Source of the DNA: CAISIP01 sp046594635
GTDB taxonomy: Bacteria; Pseudomonadota; Gammaproteobacteria; Burkholderiales; Burkholderiaceae_C
DNA length: 28,120 nt
Assembly (NCBI GenBank): GCA_046594635.1
Contig: JBKJRR010000467.1
Coordinates: 1 to 28,120, forward strand
Direction: 5' to 3'
Shown here piece after piece: positions 14,490 through 21,714 of this stretch; the stretch's first letter is position 1, and every line of letters starts with the position of its first letter. The translations under genes were made by a program, and so were the position numbers. The notes beneath the pieces are model-generated. The model was not told the DNA's origin. It searched no databases and saw only the letters and a program-made list of their open reading frames with translations.

Positions 14490-14728
14490 CGTCGGACTTC
14501 TTCAAGTCACTGTTTGCGCAAGTGCGGATCACCAAGCGATGGACCCGATCACCTGTTGTGGTGATTCAGACCACGCCCGAATCAGGCGCCGACAGCCGCA
14601 ACAGCGATTTGTCGTCGCTGATGCGGGCGGCCAAAAAGGCGGGCGCGGCATTCGTCTGGATCCTTCCCGGCAACTCGGATCTGACAGACAACGAACTCAG
14701 CGAAATGGTGCAACGATCCGCGATATAA
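14369..14728 (+). CDS. unrecognised ORF, 119 residues at most
   Basis: A frame open from a GTG at 14369 to TAA at 14728. The first third overlaps the membrane remnant in another frame and does not look coding. The latter two thirds, from about TSDFFKSLFAQVRITKRW, look like a soluble protein: SPVVVIQTTPESGADSRN and SLMRAAKKAGAAFVWILPGN, then LTDNELSEMVQRSAI. No Shine-Dalgarno is evident, and the true N-terminus may lie in the preceding frame if a frameshift is present. I do not recognise the family. Confidence 0.25.
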   Translation: MGTSVFFNGPVLPFLQLGRRARDIQVAATHGPGVSTNPTLTSDFFKSLFAQVRITKRWTRSPVVVIQTTPESGADSRNSDLSSLMRAAKKAGAAFVWILPGNSDLTDNELSEMVQRSAI

Positions 14729-14765
14729 ACGCACAGCGGAGAACTCCGCATGGGCCTGCGCACGC

Positions 14766-15188
14766 TCATGCCTGTGCCCATGGGTTGATCACGGTGACGC
14801 CCGCAGCATCAAACGGGCTGGCGTCTCGGGTCGCAACAGCAAACCCGTTGGCCGCCGCGATGGCCGCGATGTAACCATCGGCCGTGGCAATGGCCAAGCC
14901 AGCACGGCGGGCTTTTGCCAGCAGCGCCGCATAGGCCTGTGTGCAGGTCAGGTCAAATGGCAACACGCGGCCGGCAAACAGGGGCAGCACGCGCTTTTCC
15001 AGGTTTTCTTGCAGGCCTGCGCGCCGCTTGCCGGCCGGTAGTAGCGCGACACCCGAGCGCAACTCTGCCACCGTGATGGCGCAAAGGAACAAAGTCTCCA
15101 TCGCCTGCGCGTCGATCCACTGGATCACCCGCGGCTCGGGAGTCTGGCGGAGCGGCTCCGACATCACATTGGTGTCGAGCAGGATCAT
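14766..15188 (-). CDS. vapC: PIN-domain ribonuclease toxin (VapC/FitB type)
   Basis: A Mg-dependent ribonuclease toxin expected to cut tRNA or rRNA when not bound by its antitoxin. The 140-residue PIN domain begins MILLDTNVMSEPLR; acidic active-site residues are D5, E42 (VAELRSG), D104 (ATADGYIAA) and D122 (TRDASPFD). The DTNVxSE start and the AELRSG motif match the FitB branch. The ATG overlaps the antitoxin stop by four bases (ATGA), so translation is coupled. All catalytic residues are present, so it should be active. Confidence 0.93.
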   Translation of the reverse strand: MILLDTNVMSEPLRQTPEPRVIQWIDAQAMETLFLCAITVAELRSGVALLPAGKRRAGLQENLEKRVLPLFAGRVLPFDLTCTQAYAALLAKARRAGLAIATADGYIAAIAAANGFAVATRDASPFDAAGVTVINPWAQA

Positions 15189-15439
15189 TCGAAGCTCACC
15201 GGCCGCGCTGGCGTCTTGTCGCGCACCTGCTCAAACACCCCGAATTCTTCAACGCTCAGCTTGGCCTGGCGGCCGATGTCGGCCAGAAGCGAGCCCAGCT
15301 TCACGCGCCCCTTGGGACTGATCGCGGACTCCAGGATCTCGCGCACCTCGGCCTCCATGCTCTGGCCGTGCTGGGCAGCACGAACACGCAGAGCACGGTG
15401 TACTTCTTCTGAAAGGTTGCGAACTGTCAGCATCGCCAT
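15185..15439 (-). CDS. vapB: FitA/StbC-type antitoxin of the VapBC pair
   Basis: An 84-residue antitoxin with an N-terminal ribbon-helix-helix: MAMLTVRNLSEEVHRALRVR and then AAQHGQSMEAEVREIL, a typical FitA/Arc-type DNA-binding segment. The C-terminal part (about 50-84) would bind the toxin. The start at 15439 is chosen because AGGAG lies six bases before it; an upstream ATG at 15445 would touch the ribosome site. The promoter just upstream carries repeats, as expected for a self-repressed operon. Confidence 0.9.
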   Translation of the reverse strand: MAMLTVRNLSEEVHRALRVRAAQHGQSMEAEVREILESAISPKGRVKLGSLLADIGRQAKLSVEEFGVFEQVRDKTPARPVSFE

Positions 15440-15452
15440 GACCATCTCCTTG

Positions 15453-15500
15453 TTTGCATTCAATGCATGCATAATACAGATTTGCATTCAAACAACACAA
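15453..15500 (-). promoter_or_regulatory. vapBC promoter with repeated operator half-sites
   Basis: Read on the minus strand: a -35-like TTGTGT (15500-15495), an 18-base spacer, and -10 TATTAT (15476-15471, five of six bases). The element TTTGAATGCAAA (15492-15481) lies in the spacer, and nearly the same 11 bases, TTGAATGCAAA (15463-15453), recur 28 bases downstream. Between them is a perfect 10-bp palindrome, ATGCATGCAT (15472-15463). Two equal sites flanking the -10 and a palindrome fit repressor binding by the FitA-like antitoxin. Confidence 0.6.
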
Positions 15501-15605
15501 TCCATACAACATTGGCCTGTCCGGTGTGCCAAGCGTCACCTCCCTGACAGCCCGCCGCCGATCGCTCACTCCCGCCCATAGCCCAATTTTCTGGGGCGAT
15601 CGGAC

Positions 15606-15716
15606 TCAAGGACTGACCTGATCCGCACGAAGGACCGCAATGGGGGCGATAACGGACTTCCCGATCACTGGTTCGAACGGCAGCACCCAGCCGATCTCAT
15701 CGAACCACAATGGCAA
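15606..15716 (-). CDS. 36-residue ORF directly after the dioxygenase beta gene (hypothetical or remnant)
   Basis: Starting at a TTG four bases past the upstream stop, the frame reads MPLWFDEIGWVLPFEPVIGK and then SVIAPIAVLRADQVSP before TGA. The composition looks protein-like (aromatic, Pro and Val rich), unlike random GC-rich frames. There is no ATG and no clear ribosome site beyond possible coupling. It could be the end of a lost gene joined to the dioxygenase operon. I do not recognise it. Confidence 0.2.
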   Translation of the reverse strand: MPLWFDEIGWVLPFEPVIGKSVIAPIAVLRADQVSP

Positions 15717-15720
15717 AAAG

Positions 15721-16266
15721 TCACAGCGGATAAATGATCGAATTCGGAATCATCTCGCTGTCATAAATGCACAGCTTTGACGCAAACCGCCAGCCCACTT
15801 CGGTACGAATTACCGTATCCAGATAACGCCCGACATTGAACACCTGCGTCAACTCCGACAACTTGGTACGGAACACCGCATAGTTCGATTCGCAGACAAT
15901 GCGGCCGTCCGCCACTTCCAGCACCCGCGGCGCGCCGACCACATGGCGCTGGTAATACGGGTCGTGGAACAAGGTCTCGCGGATCGCATAGGCGCGGTCC
16001 TTGAGCATGCCTTTGCTTTCGAAATCCATCGTCGCCAGCGGCAGACCGCGTTCGTAGTTCTCACGCGGAATCAGCTTGTAAATGCAGTCTTCGGTGAACA
16101 TCGCGACCCAGGCATCCCAGTCGGCCGCATCCACAACCGCCGCGTAAGTGGCCAGCATCTGGGTCAGGTCCTGGTAATCCTGCGGACCCAGATGCAACGG
16201 CTGACGATCAGCTGCATCGCCGGTGGCAGATGAACTGCGACCCATTGCGTCTGTGGCGGTGTTCAT
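15721..16266 (-). CDS. aromatic-ring-hydroxylating dioxygenase, beta subunit
   Basis: The small structural subunit (NTF2-like cone fold) of a Rieske oxygenase. It has 181 residues: a variable first 25, then the fold with LTQMLATYAAVVDAADWDAW and MFTEDCIYKLIPRENYERGL, RETLFHDPYYQRHVV and FNVGRYLDTVIRTEVGWRF. It is of normal length. The ATG overlaps the stop of the alpha gene by four bases, so the subunits are made together. Closest in feel are salicylate 5-hydroxylase and anthranilate-type beta subunits, which I infer from the alpha gene. Confidence 0.9.
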   Translation of the reverse strand: MNTATDAMGRSSSATGDAADRQPLHLGPQDYQDLTQMLATYAAVVDAADWDAWVAMFTEDCIYKLIPRENYERGLPLATMDFESKGMLKDRAYAIRETLFHDPYYQRHVVGAPRVLEVADGRIVCESNYAVFRTKLSELTQVFNVGRYLDTVIRTEVGWRFASKLCIYDSEMIPNSIIYPL

Positions 16267-17531
16267 TTTCCATCCTCCATCACTTCGCGCCAGTAGCGGT
16301 ACATGCCGCGGATCAGCGTCTCGGTGACCATGTGGTCGGTATCTCCGACCTCACGACCGCCGAGTTCGGCCAGCGTGTGGTGGGCCGGCTTGCTCTCGAA
16401 CGCCCGTTGCGAGAACTCGATCACCTCACCGTCATCGGCCGATACGAATCCGGCCGGGCCGAACAGATTGGCCTGGCGCAGCCGGCGTTTGGTCATGGCC
16501 GCGTCGTCGTCCTCGAAGCCGAAATGGGTCCACTCGAAGTTGAATGCACCGTGGCCATCGGGCTGAATGTGCCGGGTCGACACGCTGTTGACCTGCTGCT
16601 GCAGGATCACGCTGGGGAACAGCGTCGTCATCACCGCACTCGGGCCGCCCCACCAGGCTTCAGGCACGATGTCCAGGAAGCGGTCGTCCTGCAGCTGCAT
16701 GCTCTCCTTGAAGCTCGACACCTGCGTCACCTGATCGGCCTTGCCGGATTGGCCGCGCGTGGAGATCATGGCCGCGTGGCGATGGTGTTGGTCCATCTTG
16801 AGTTCGGACTTGTTATCGGCTCGCCACAAGCCGAAGGTGACGAACCAGGTGTGCAGCAGGCCCGGATGGTACGGGTCCTTGATGTTCTCCTGCATCAGCT
16901 TCCAGTTACCCGGAATACGCTGGCGGTTGTAGCCCAGGATCTTGAGCTTGCGGCCATCGAACAGGCGATCAAAATAAAACAGGATCGCCGGGCCCATGAA
17001 GTCTTCCAGCGACTCCACGTCGTGGTCGAATGAAGCGAACACCACGCCGCCGCGGGTCGCCACCTTGAGTTGCGTCAGTCCGTTCTGCTTGAGGTCAAAG
17101 TCGGCCGGCATGCCACCGTTGACCTTGCCGTCCTGGCGCACGCCACGGCGAAACGGAACCCCCTGCAGATCGCCCGACAGCGTGTAACTCCACTGGTGGT
17201 AAGGGCAAGTGAACTCGCTGCGATTGCCATGGCGCTCGCGGCAGAACTGCATGCCGCGATGGGCGCAGACGTTTTCGACCACATGCACCACGCCTTGCTT
17301 GTCGCGCACCAGCAGCACCGAACGCTCACCAACCACGGTGCGCTTGAAGTCGCCCGGGTTCGGAATCTCGGCCTCCAGGCCGACATAACTCCAGTGCTTT
17401 CGGTAGAAAAATCGCTCCAGTTCTCGCCGGTGCAATTGTTCACTGGTGTAGACCGAAAACGGGATCCGGCTGGTACCCTCGCCTTGCCACTGGGGACTGT
17501 CAGGGATTGCGCCCGATTCAAGTGGTGTCAT
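16263..17531 (-). CDS. Rieske aromatic-ring-hydroxylating dioxygenase, alpha subunit (salicylate 5-hydroxylase NagG-like)
   Basis: The catalytic subunit that inserts oxygen into an aromatic acid. The 422 residues show the Rieske [2Fe-2S] ligands C89-x-H91 and C109-x-x-H112 (VCAHRGMQF, CPYHQWSY) and, in the catalytic domain, the mononuclear iron motif ENIKDPYHPGLLHTWF with D219, H222 and H227. The sequence LGYNRQRIPGNWKLM, TFGLWRADNKSE and ANLFGPAGFVSADDGEV strongly recall NagG and the anthranilate/salicylate group. The substrate remains unproven. GGAG lies seven bases before the ATG. No ferredoxin or reductase gene is beside it, though these enzymes need both or a fused reductase. No regulator is adjacent. 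Confidence 0.93.
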   Translation of the reverse strand: MTPLESGAIPDSPQWQGEGTSRIPFSVYTSEQLHRRELERFFYRKHWSYVGLEAEIPNPGDFKRTVVGERSVLLVRDKQGVVHVVENVCAHRGMQFCRERHGNRSEFTCPYHQWSYTLSGDLQGVPFRRGVRQDGKVNGGMPADFDLKQNGLTQLKVATRGGVVFASFDHDVESLEDFMGPAILFYFDRLFDGRKLKILGYNRQRIPGNWKLMQENIKDPYHPGLLHTWFVTFGLWRADNKSELKMDQHHRHAAMISTRGQSGKADQVTQVSSFKESMQLQDDRFLDIVPEAWWGGPSAVMTTLFPSVILQQQVNSVSTRHIQPDGHGAFNFEWTHFGFEDDDAAMTKRRLRQANLFGPAGFVSADDGEVIEFSQRAFESKPAHHTLAELGGREVGDTDHMVTETLIRGMYRYWREVMEDGK

Positions 17532-17616
17532 AACGTGTCTCCGCGAAAACCCTGTGGTGCTGCAAGCAGCAACAGTCCTGCTGGGTCCACCCGATCCGTG
17601 TCCCCAGACGTATCAC

Positions 17617-18462
17617 TCAGCAAGCAGCCGCCTGCTGCAAAACATCCCTTGTACGCTGAGCCTCCTTGCGTGCCGCCTCGGCGAAATCCGCGCCCGAACC
17701 GGCATACAGAATGGCACGTGACGAACTGACGATGATGGAGCCGGTGGTACGGCCGTCTGGCGCGACGCGCAGACCCGCACGCACCGTGGCCACCGCATCA
17801 CCGCCTTGTGCGCCCACGCCGGGGATCAGCATTGGCAGCGTCGGTGCGATCGCGCGCACCCGCGCAATTTCGGCGGGGTAGGTGGCGCCCACGACCAGAC
17901 CGAGCTGGCCATTGATGTTCCAGGGTCCTTGCGCCAGGGCGGCCAGATGTTCATACAGAAGCGGCTCACCCTCCACATTGGCCAGACGCTGGTTCTGCAG
18001 GTCGTCACCCCCCGGATTGGACGTGCGGCACAACAAAAAGGCGCCTTTGCCATGGCGTCGCAAATACGGCTCGACCGAGTCGAAGCCCATGAACGGTGAC
18101 AAGGTGACGGCATCCGCACCATAACGCTCGAACGCCTCGATCGCATATTGCTCGGCGGTGGAGCCGATATCGCCGCGTTTGGCATCCAGAATTACCGGTA
18201 CCCCCGGCGCGTTCTTGCGCATGTGGGCCATGAGCTTTTCCAGCTGGGCTTCGGCCCGGTGCGCCGCAAAATACGCTATCTGGGGTTTGAAGGCCAGCGC
18301 CAGATCGGCGGTGGCGTCCACGATGGCGGCGCAAAAGTCGTAAATACGTCCCACGTCACCCCGCAATTGGGCTGGAAAGCGCGACGGCTCGGGATCGAGT
18401 CCGACGCACAAAAGGGACTGATGGCGGCGCTCGGCGTCAGCGAGCATGTCGACGAAATTCAT
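17617..18462 (-). CDS. pyrF: orotidine 5'-phosphate decarboxylase (type 2)
   Basis: Last step of UMP synthesis. The 281-residue length and sequence (LLCVGLDPEPSRFP, LAFKPQIAYFAA) mark the longer type-2 branch. The catalytic Asp-Lys-Asp array is in ILDAKRGDIGSTAEQYA (D93, K95, D98), and the phosphate-binding part GVGAQGGDAV and SSSRAILYAG follow. The dioxygenase lies 85 bases downstream on the same strand; no terminator is visible between them. Confidence 0.97.
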   Translation of the reverse strand: MNFVDMLADAERRHQSLLCVGLDPEPSRFPAQLRGDVGRIYDFCAAIVDATADLALAFKPQIAYFAAHRAEAQLEKLMAHMRKNAPGVPVILDAKRGDIGSTAEQYAIEAFERYGADAVTLSPFMGFDSVEPYLRRHGKGAFLLCRTSNPGGDDLQNQRLANVEGEPLLYEHLAALAQGPWNINGQLGLVVGATYPAEIARVRAIAPTLPMLIPGVGAQGGDAVATVRAGLRVAPDGRTTGSIIVSSSRAILYAGSGADFAEAARKEAQRTRDVLQQAAAC

Positions 18463-18535
18463 GGGGCAGTTCCAGGGGGGAGACCCCCGATTCTAGTGAC
18501 CACTCAAGGTCCGATCGGGCCGGCGCGTGCTTGCG

Positions 18536-19315
18536 TCAGGTGGTCCCGAGCGCCAGTTTGCGCGCCCGGCACAAGTCGATCCATGCATTGGCTTTCTCCT
18601 GCGGTGCACGCAGCAACTTGACCGGGTGATAGGTGACCACCACCGGAATACCGTTCACCTGGAACTCACCGCCCCGCAGCTGGCCCAGTGGCATCTGCAA
18701 CACCTGCGGATAGTCTTGCGCCAACAAAGACAGTGCGGCAAATCGTCCCATGGCCAGGATCACCCGGGGGCGGGTCAGTGCGATTTCGCGCCGCAGGAAC
18801 ACCGCGCACTGCGCCAACTCTTGCAGCGTCGGCGGTCGCACGGCGGCCGGCCGGCACTTGACCACAGGGGTCAGCCGTGCGCCGCCAGCGCCCTGGCCGT
18901 CGCGCTGGCACGACACCGCACGCAGCATGTTGTCGAGCAACTGGCCTACCTCGCCAACAAAGGGCGAACCGTCACGTTCCTCATGGGCGTCCGGCGGTTC
19001 GCCCACGATCAGCCAGTCGGCCTGGCTTGGCGCCGGATCTATGACAAACACCGGGGCCTTGCGTCCCTCGCACAAGCCACAGGCGGTACAGGCCTGCACC
19101 GCCTGGGCCAGCCCAGGCCAATCCATCCGATCGACAGGGCTGGAGAGTGTCGTTCGCACCGGGGGCGGTTTCGCCACGACGGCGCCTGGCACCGCTCGCG
19201 CGCCCGGCACCTGGGCCAACGGTTCCGGTGGCGCCTGATCCGCACTCGGCCACCAGACTCGCACGCCCATCTCCAGCAGCATGGCACGCTGACGTGGTTC
19301 CAGATCCATGCTCAT
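18536..19315 (-). CDS. uracil-DNA glycosylase, family 4 type (iron-sulfur)
   Basis: Removes uracil from DNA. The 259-residue protein starts with about 65 Pro/Ala-rich residues of linker-like sequence after MSMDLEPRQRAMLLEMGV. The core then has the cysteine cluster C76/C79 (with C82) in ACTACGLCEGRK and the later pair in VVKCRP and LAQCAVFLRREI that complete a 4Fe-4S site. The active-site loop is GEPPDAHEERDGSPFVG, where most relatives have GEAPG. The end VVVTYHPVKLLRAP is the H-containing substrate loop. The ATG at 19315 is preferred over 19345 because GAGG lies seven bases before it. Confidence 0.9.
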   Translation of the reverse strand: MSMDLEPRQRAMLLEMGVRVWWPSADQAPPEPLAQVPGARAVPGAVVAKPPPVRTTLSSPVDRMDWPGLAQAVQACTACGLCEGRKAPVFVIDPAPSQADWLIVGEPPDAHEERDGSPFVGEVGQLLDNMLRAVSCQRDGQGAGGARLTPVVKCRPAAVRPPTLQELAQCAVFLRREIALTRPRVILAMGRFAALSLLAQDYPQVLQMPLGQLRGGEFQVNGIPVVVTYHPVKLLRAPQEKANAWIDLCRARKLALGTT

Positions 19316-19424
19316 GTGCAATCCTCGCTGCACCTGCCAGGCCATGGCGCAAGCTCGAAAAAAGTCGACCCGGCATACCGCAGAGCGGCGTGTCGGCGCG
19401 GCAATTTCAAATGACGACAGGTGT

Positions 19425-19892
19425 TCACAGGCGCATGCTCATGACGATCGCATCCTCGCGTTTGCCCAGGCTGGCCGGGTAATAAGCCTTGCGCTGGCCC
19501 ACACGCCGAAATCCATGTTTCTCATAGACCTGCATGGCACGCAGATTGCCTACCCGCACCTCGAGCCACAACCACAACGCGGATTCGCCGCGTGCCCAGA
19601 TCGCCAGCGCCTCGAGCATCATCCGGGCCCAGCCCTGGCCCTGGTATTGCGGGGTCACCGTGATATTGAGCAGGTGGACTTCCTCGACACCTTTCATGGC
19701 CACGAAATAGCCCAGCAACTCCCCGGCCGCCGTAATCATCTGGGCCTGGTAGCCGGCACCCAGCGTATCGCGAAAATTGGCCTCGGACCATGGATAGGCA
19801 TAGGCCTGTTTCTCGATGGCCAGTACCGCGGGCAAACGCGCCAGCGTCAATGGTTCGAACTGCGCCTCGGGCGCCTGCAGTACTGCACTCAT
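19425..19892 (-). CDS. rimI: ribosomal protein S18-alanine N-acetyltransferase
   Basis: GNAT enzyme that acetylates the N-terminal alanine of S18. The 155 residues contain the acetyl-CoA loop VTPQYQGQGWARMMLEAL and the motif NLRAMQVYEKHGFRRVGQRK near the end, both diagnostic of RimI. Its ATG overlaps the tsaB stop by four bases, the usual tsaB-rimI coupling in proteobacteria. Confidence 0.95.
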   Translation of the reverse strand: MSAVLQAPEAQFEPLTLARLPAVLAIEKQAYAYPWSEANFRDTLGAGYQAQMITAAGELLGYFVAMKGVEEVHLLNITVTPQYQGQGWARMMLEALAIWARGESALWLWLEVRVGNLRAMQVYEKHGFRRVGQRKAYYPASLGKREDAIVMSMRL

Positions 19893-20647
19893 GGTCCGCT
19901 GGTGGATACGTTGGCCACCGTTGCCGCGTGAACAGCCGCGCGCTCAGCAATGGTGGACGCCACTTTATCGCGGATATATACCGGAAGCGCCATTGCAGGA
20001 TCCACCCCTTGGCCACGCGCCAGCAGGCCCGGCGCCAGACTCAGCATGGCGCGGGCCTCGGGCAAAACAGTGAAACGCGGCAAACGGCCAGCGTCAGGCA
20101 GCCGATCGCCATAATGGACGAACACATTGCCCGCCAGCGCCGTGCAGGCCTCGGCGCGAAGGTCTTTCGCACTTGCCAGCACCGCACCGGTCACGGTCTG
20201 CCAGGCACCGTTCTCCCACAAATAGGTGCCGGCATAGATCTCGTCCATGCGCGCATCGAGCATGGCCAGCACTTGCCAGCGCACAGCCTCGGGCGCATGT
20301 TGCAGTCGCGCCTGCTCGGACAGCACGAGCAGGGAGTCGAGCGGCAATACCGGTAACGGCGCACCGCCGGTGCGGGCGCGCGCGCCAAAGGCCAACCCTT
20401 GCGCCACCGCACAAGCGGTGCGCAAACCGGTGAAAGCGCCCGGGCCTCGACCAAAGGCAACGGCATCGAGCTCGGCCAGGGTCAGCCCGGCTTGCGCCAT
20501 CAAATCCATGATGGCAGGTACCAGCGTATGCGAGGACTGGGCCCCGCCTTGTGCCTCGAACGACCAGACCTGCTGCGCACCGTCCACCATGCGGCCCAGT
20601 GCAATCGACATCCGGTCGGTGCTGGTGTCAAAGGCAAGAATGGGCAT
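19889..20647 (-). CDS. tsaB: tRNA threonylcarbamoyladenosine biosynthesis protein TsaB
   Basis: Dimerisation partner of TsaD in the t6A complex. The 252-residue ASKHA-fold protein starts MPILAFDTSTDRMSIAL and includes SSHTLVPAIMDLMAQAG, then FGRGPGAFTGLRTACAVAQG, the signature of TsaB, and VLAMLDARMDEIYAGTY. It sits between rimI and a DMT exporter gene, 16 bases from the latter. The Sua5/TsaC enzyme that supplies its pathway is about 3 kb away in the same window. Confidence 0.96.
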   Translation of the reverse strand: MPILAFDTSTDRMSIALGRMVDGAQQVWSFEAQGGAQSSHTLVPAIMDLMAQAGLTLAELDAVAFGRGPGAFTGLRTACAVAQGLAFGARARTGGAPLPVLPLDSLLVLSEQARLQHAPEAVRWQVLAMLDARMDEIYAGTYLWENGAWQTVTGAVLASAKDLRAEACTALAGNVFVHYGDRLPDAGRLPRFTVLPEARAMLSLAPGLLARGQGVDPAMALPVYIRDKVASTIAERAAVHAATVANVSTSGP

Positions 20648-20663
20648 CAGGATTTCTCGCCGA

Positions 20664-21674
20664 TCAGGTGCTGGAACGGGATGCCGGCAGCGTCACGGAC
20701 ACCGGCTTGGGCCCCGGACCCGGCCGCACACCGAAGACGATACCCAGCGTGACCAGGGACAGGCCAACTGCCAGGTTCCAGTGCAGGGGTTCATCCAGAA
20801 TCAGTACCGCCGATATGGCGGCCAGGCCGGGCACCATCGAGGTCATCATGGTGGAACGTACCGGCCCGAAATGCTGGATCATGCGGGTGAAGGTGACGCC
20901 GGCGATCACCACCGACCCGACCCCCTGAAATGCCATCTGGAACAGCACCTGACCCAGCGGCGCCTGCAGGAACTGGCCCGGCACCCACTGCTGCCACAAC
21001 AGGAGTCCGTAGACCGGCACGTACAGGAAAAAGGCAAACACGGTGATGGCGACGGTCGCGCGCACCGCATCGAGCTGGTAATGACGCGCCAGCACGCTGT
21101 AGCAGGACCAGCAAAATGCCGCCGTCATGAACAGCAGATCGCCCTTCCAGACCTCGCCGCCGTCAAACGCCAGCAACAGGCTCGGACCGCCGACCAGCAC
21201 ATCGCCGGCCACGATCAGCGCCAGGCCAACGGCCCGGGCCGCCGTGATCCGGTTACCCAGGAACAGGGCCGCCAGCAGGGTGGTCCAGAACGGCAGACTG
21301 CCCGGCATCAACACCGCCGCATGGCCCGCCGGGGCGTATACGAAACCGCTGTAGGCCAACACGGCATACAACAGGCCGCCAAAGAAGCCCACGGCCACTG
21401 TGACCTTCAGTGGCAACGGTGAAAACCCAAACATTGATGACGCGCCGCGATGGCGCGCACGGTCGCGCCGCACCATCCACCAGCCCACGGGCAGCAGCAC
21501 CATGCCGGCGCCGAGCAGGCGCGCGAACGCGATATCGAATGGGTTGAGCACACCACCACGAGACGGATCGGCCGTCGCACGGGCGATCACGATGAACGAA
21601 GTCCAGATGACCACAGTGACCAGAGCGGCAACGACGCCAATTGCTTGCGCAGAAAGAGGCTTGAACAGGCGCAT
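20664..21674 (-). CDS. EamA/DMT family transporter
   Basis: An inner-membrane exporter of the drug/metabolite superfamily. The 336-residue protein has ten likely helices in two EamA repeats, the first from AIGVVAALVTVVIWTSFIVI and the second with FMTAAFCWSCYSVLARHYQL. Conserved points are YAPAGHAAVLMPGSLPFWTT in repeat one and GPVRSTMMTSMVPGLAAISA, LILDEPLHW in repeat two. Start 21674 is the first ATG after the dacB start on the other strand; an upstream ATG in frame would overlap dacB. The substrate is unknown. Confidence 0.92.
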   Translation of the reverse strand: MRLFKPLSAQAIGVVAALVTVVIWTSFIVIARATADPSRGGVLNPFDIAFARLLGAGMVLLPVGWWMVRRDRARHRGASSMFGFSPLPLKVTVAVGFFGGLLYAVLAYSGFVYAPAGHAAVLMPGSLPFWTTLLAALFLGNRITAARAVGLALIVAGDVLVGGPSLLLAFDGGEVWKGDLLFMTAAFCWSCYSVLARHYQLDAVRATVAITVFAFFLYVPVYGLLLWQQWVPGQFLQAPLGQVLFQMAFQGVGSVVIAGVTFTRMIQHFGPVRSTMMTSMVPGLAAISAVLILDEPLHWNLAVGLSLVTLGIVFGVRPGPGPKPVSVTLPASRSST

Positions 21675-21714
21675 CAACGGATTATCGGTTGCGCACGGGT
21701 TGTAGACTGGCGCG

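Noticed and set aside
14320..14874. A 184-codon plus-strand frame beginning MKDRWLGFLN
   Set aside because: It runs into the region antisense to vapC, and its composition is Arg/His/Gln-rich with no domain. The other frames in this stretch look more protein-like.
15558..15603. Inverted repeat CCGATCG ... CGATCGG in the vapBC-dioxygenase gap
   Set aside because: Seven bases with a 32-base gap can occur by chance at this GC; no duplication of a target site or transposase nearby, so I do not call it a mobile element end.
20247..21422. A 391-codon plus-strand frame opposite tsaB and the DMT exporter
   Set aside because: Antisense shadow with Arg/His/Gln-rich composition and no family resemblance.
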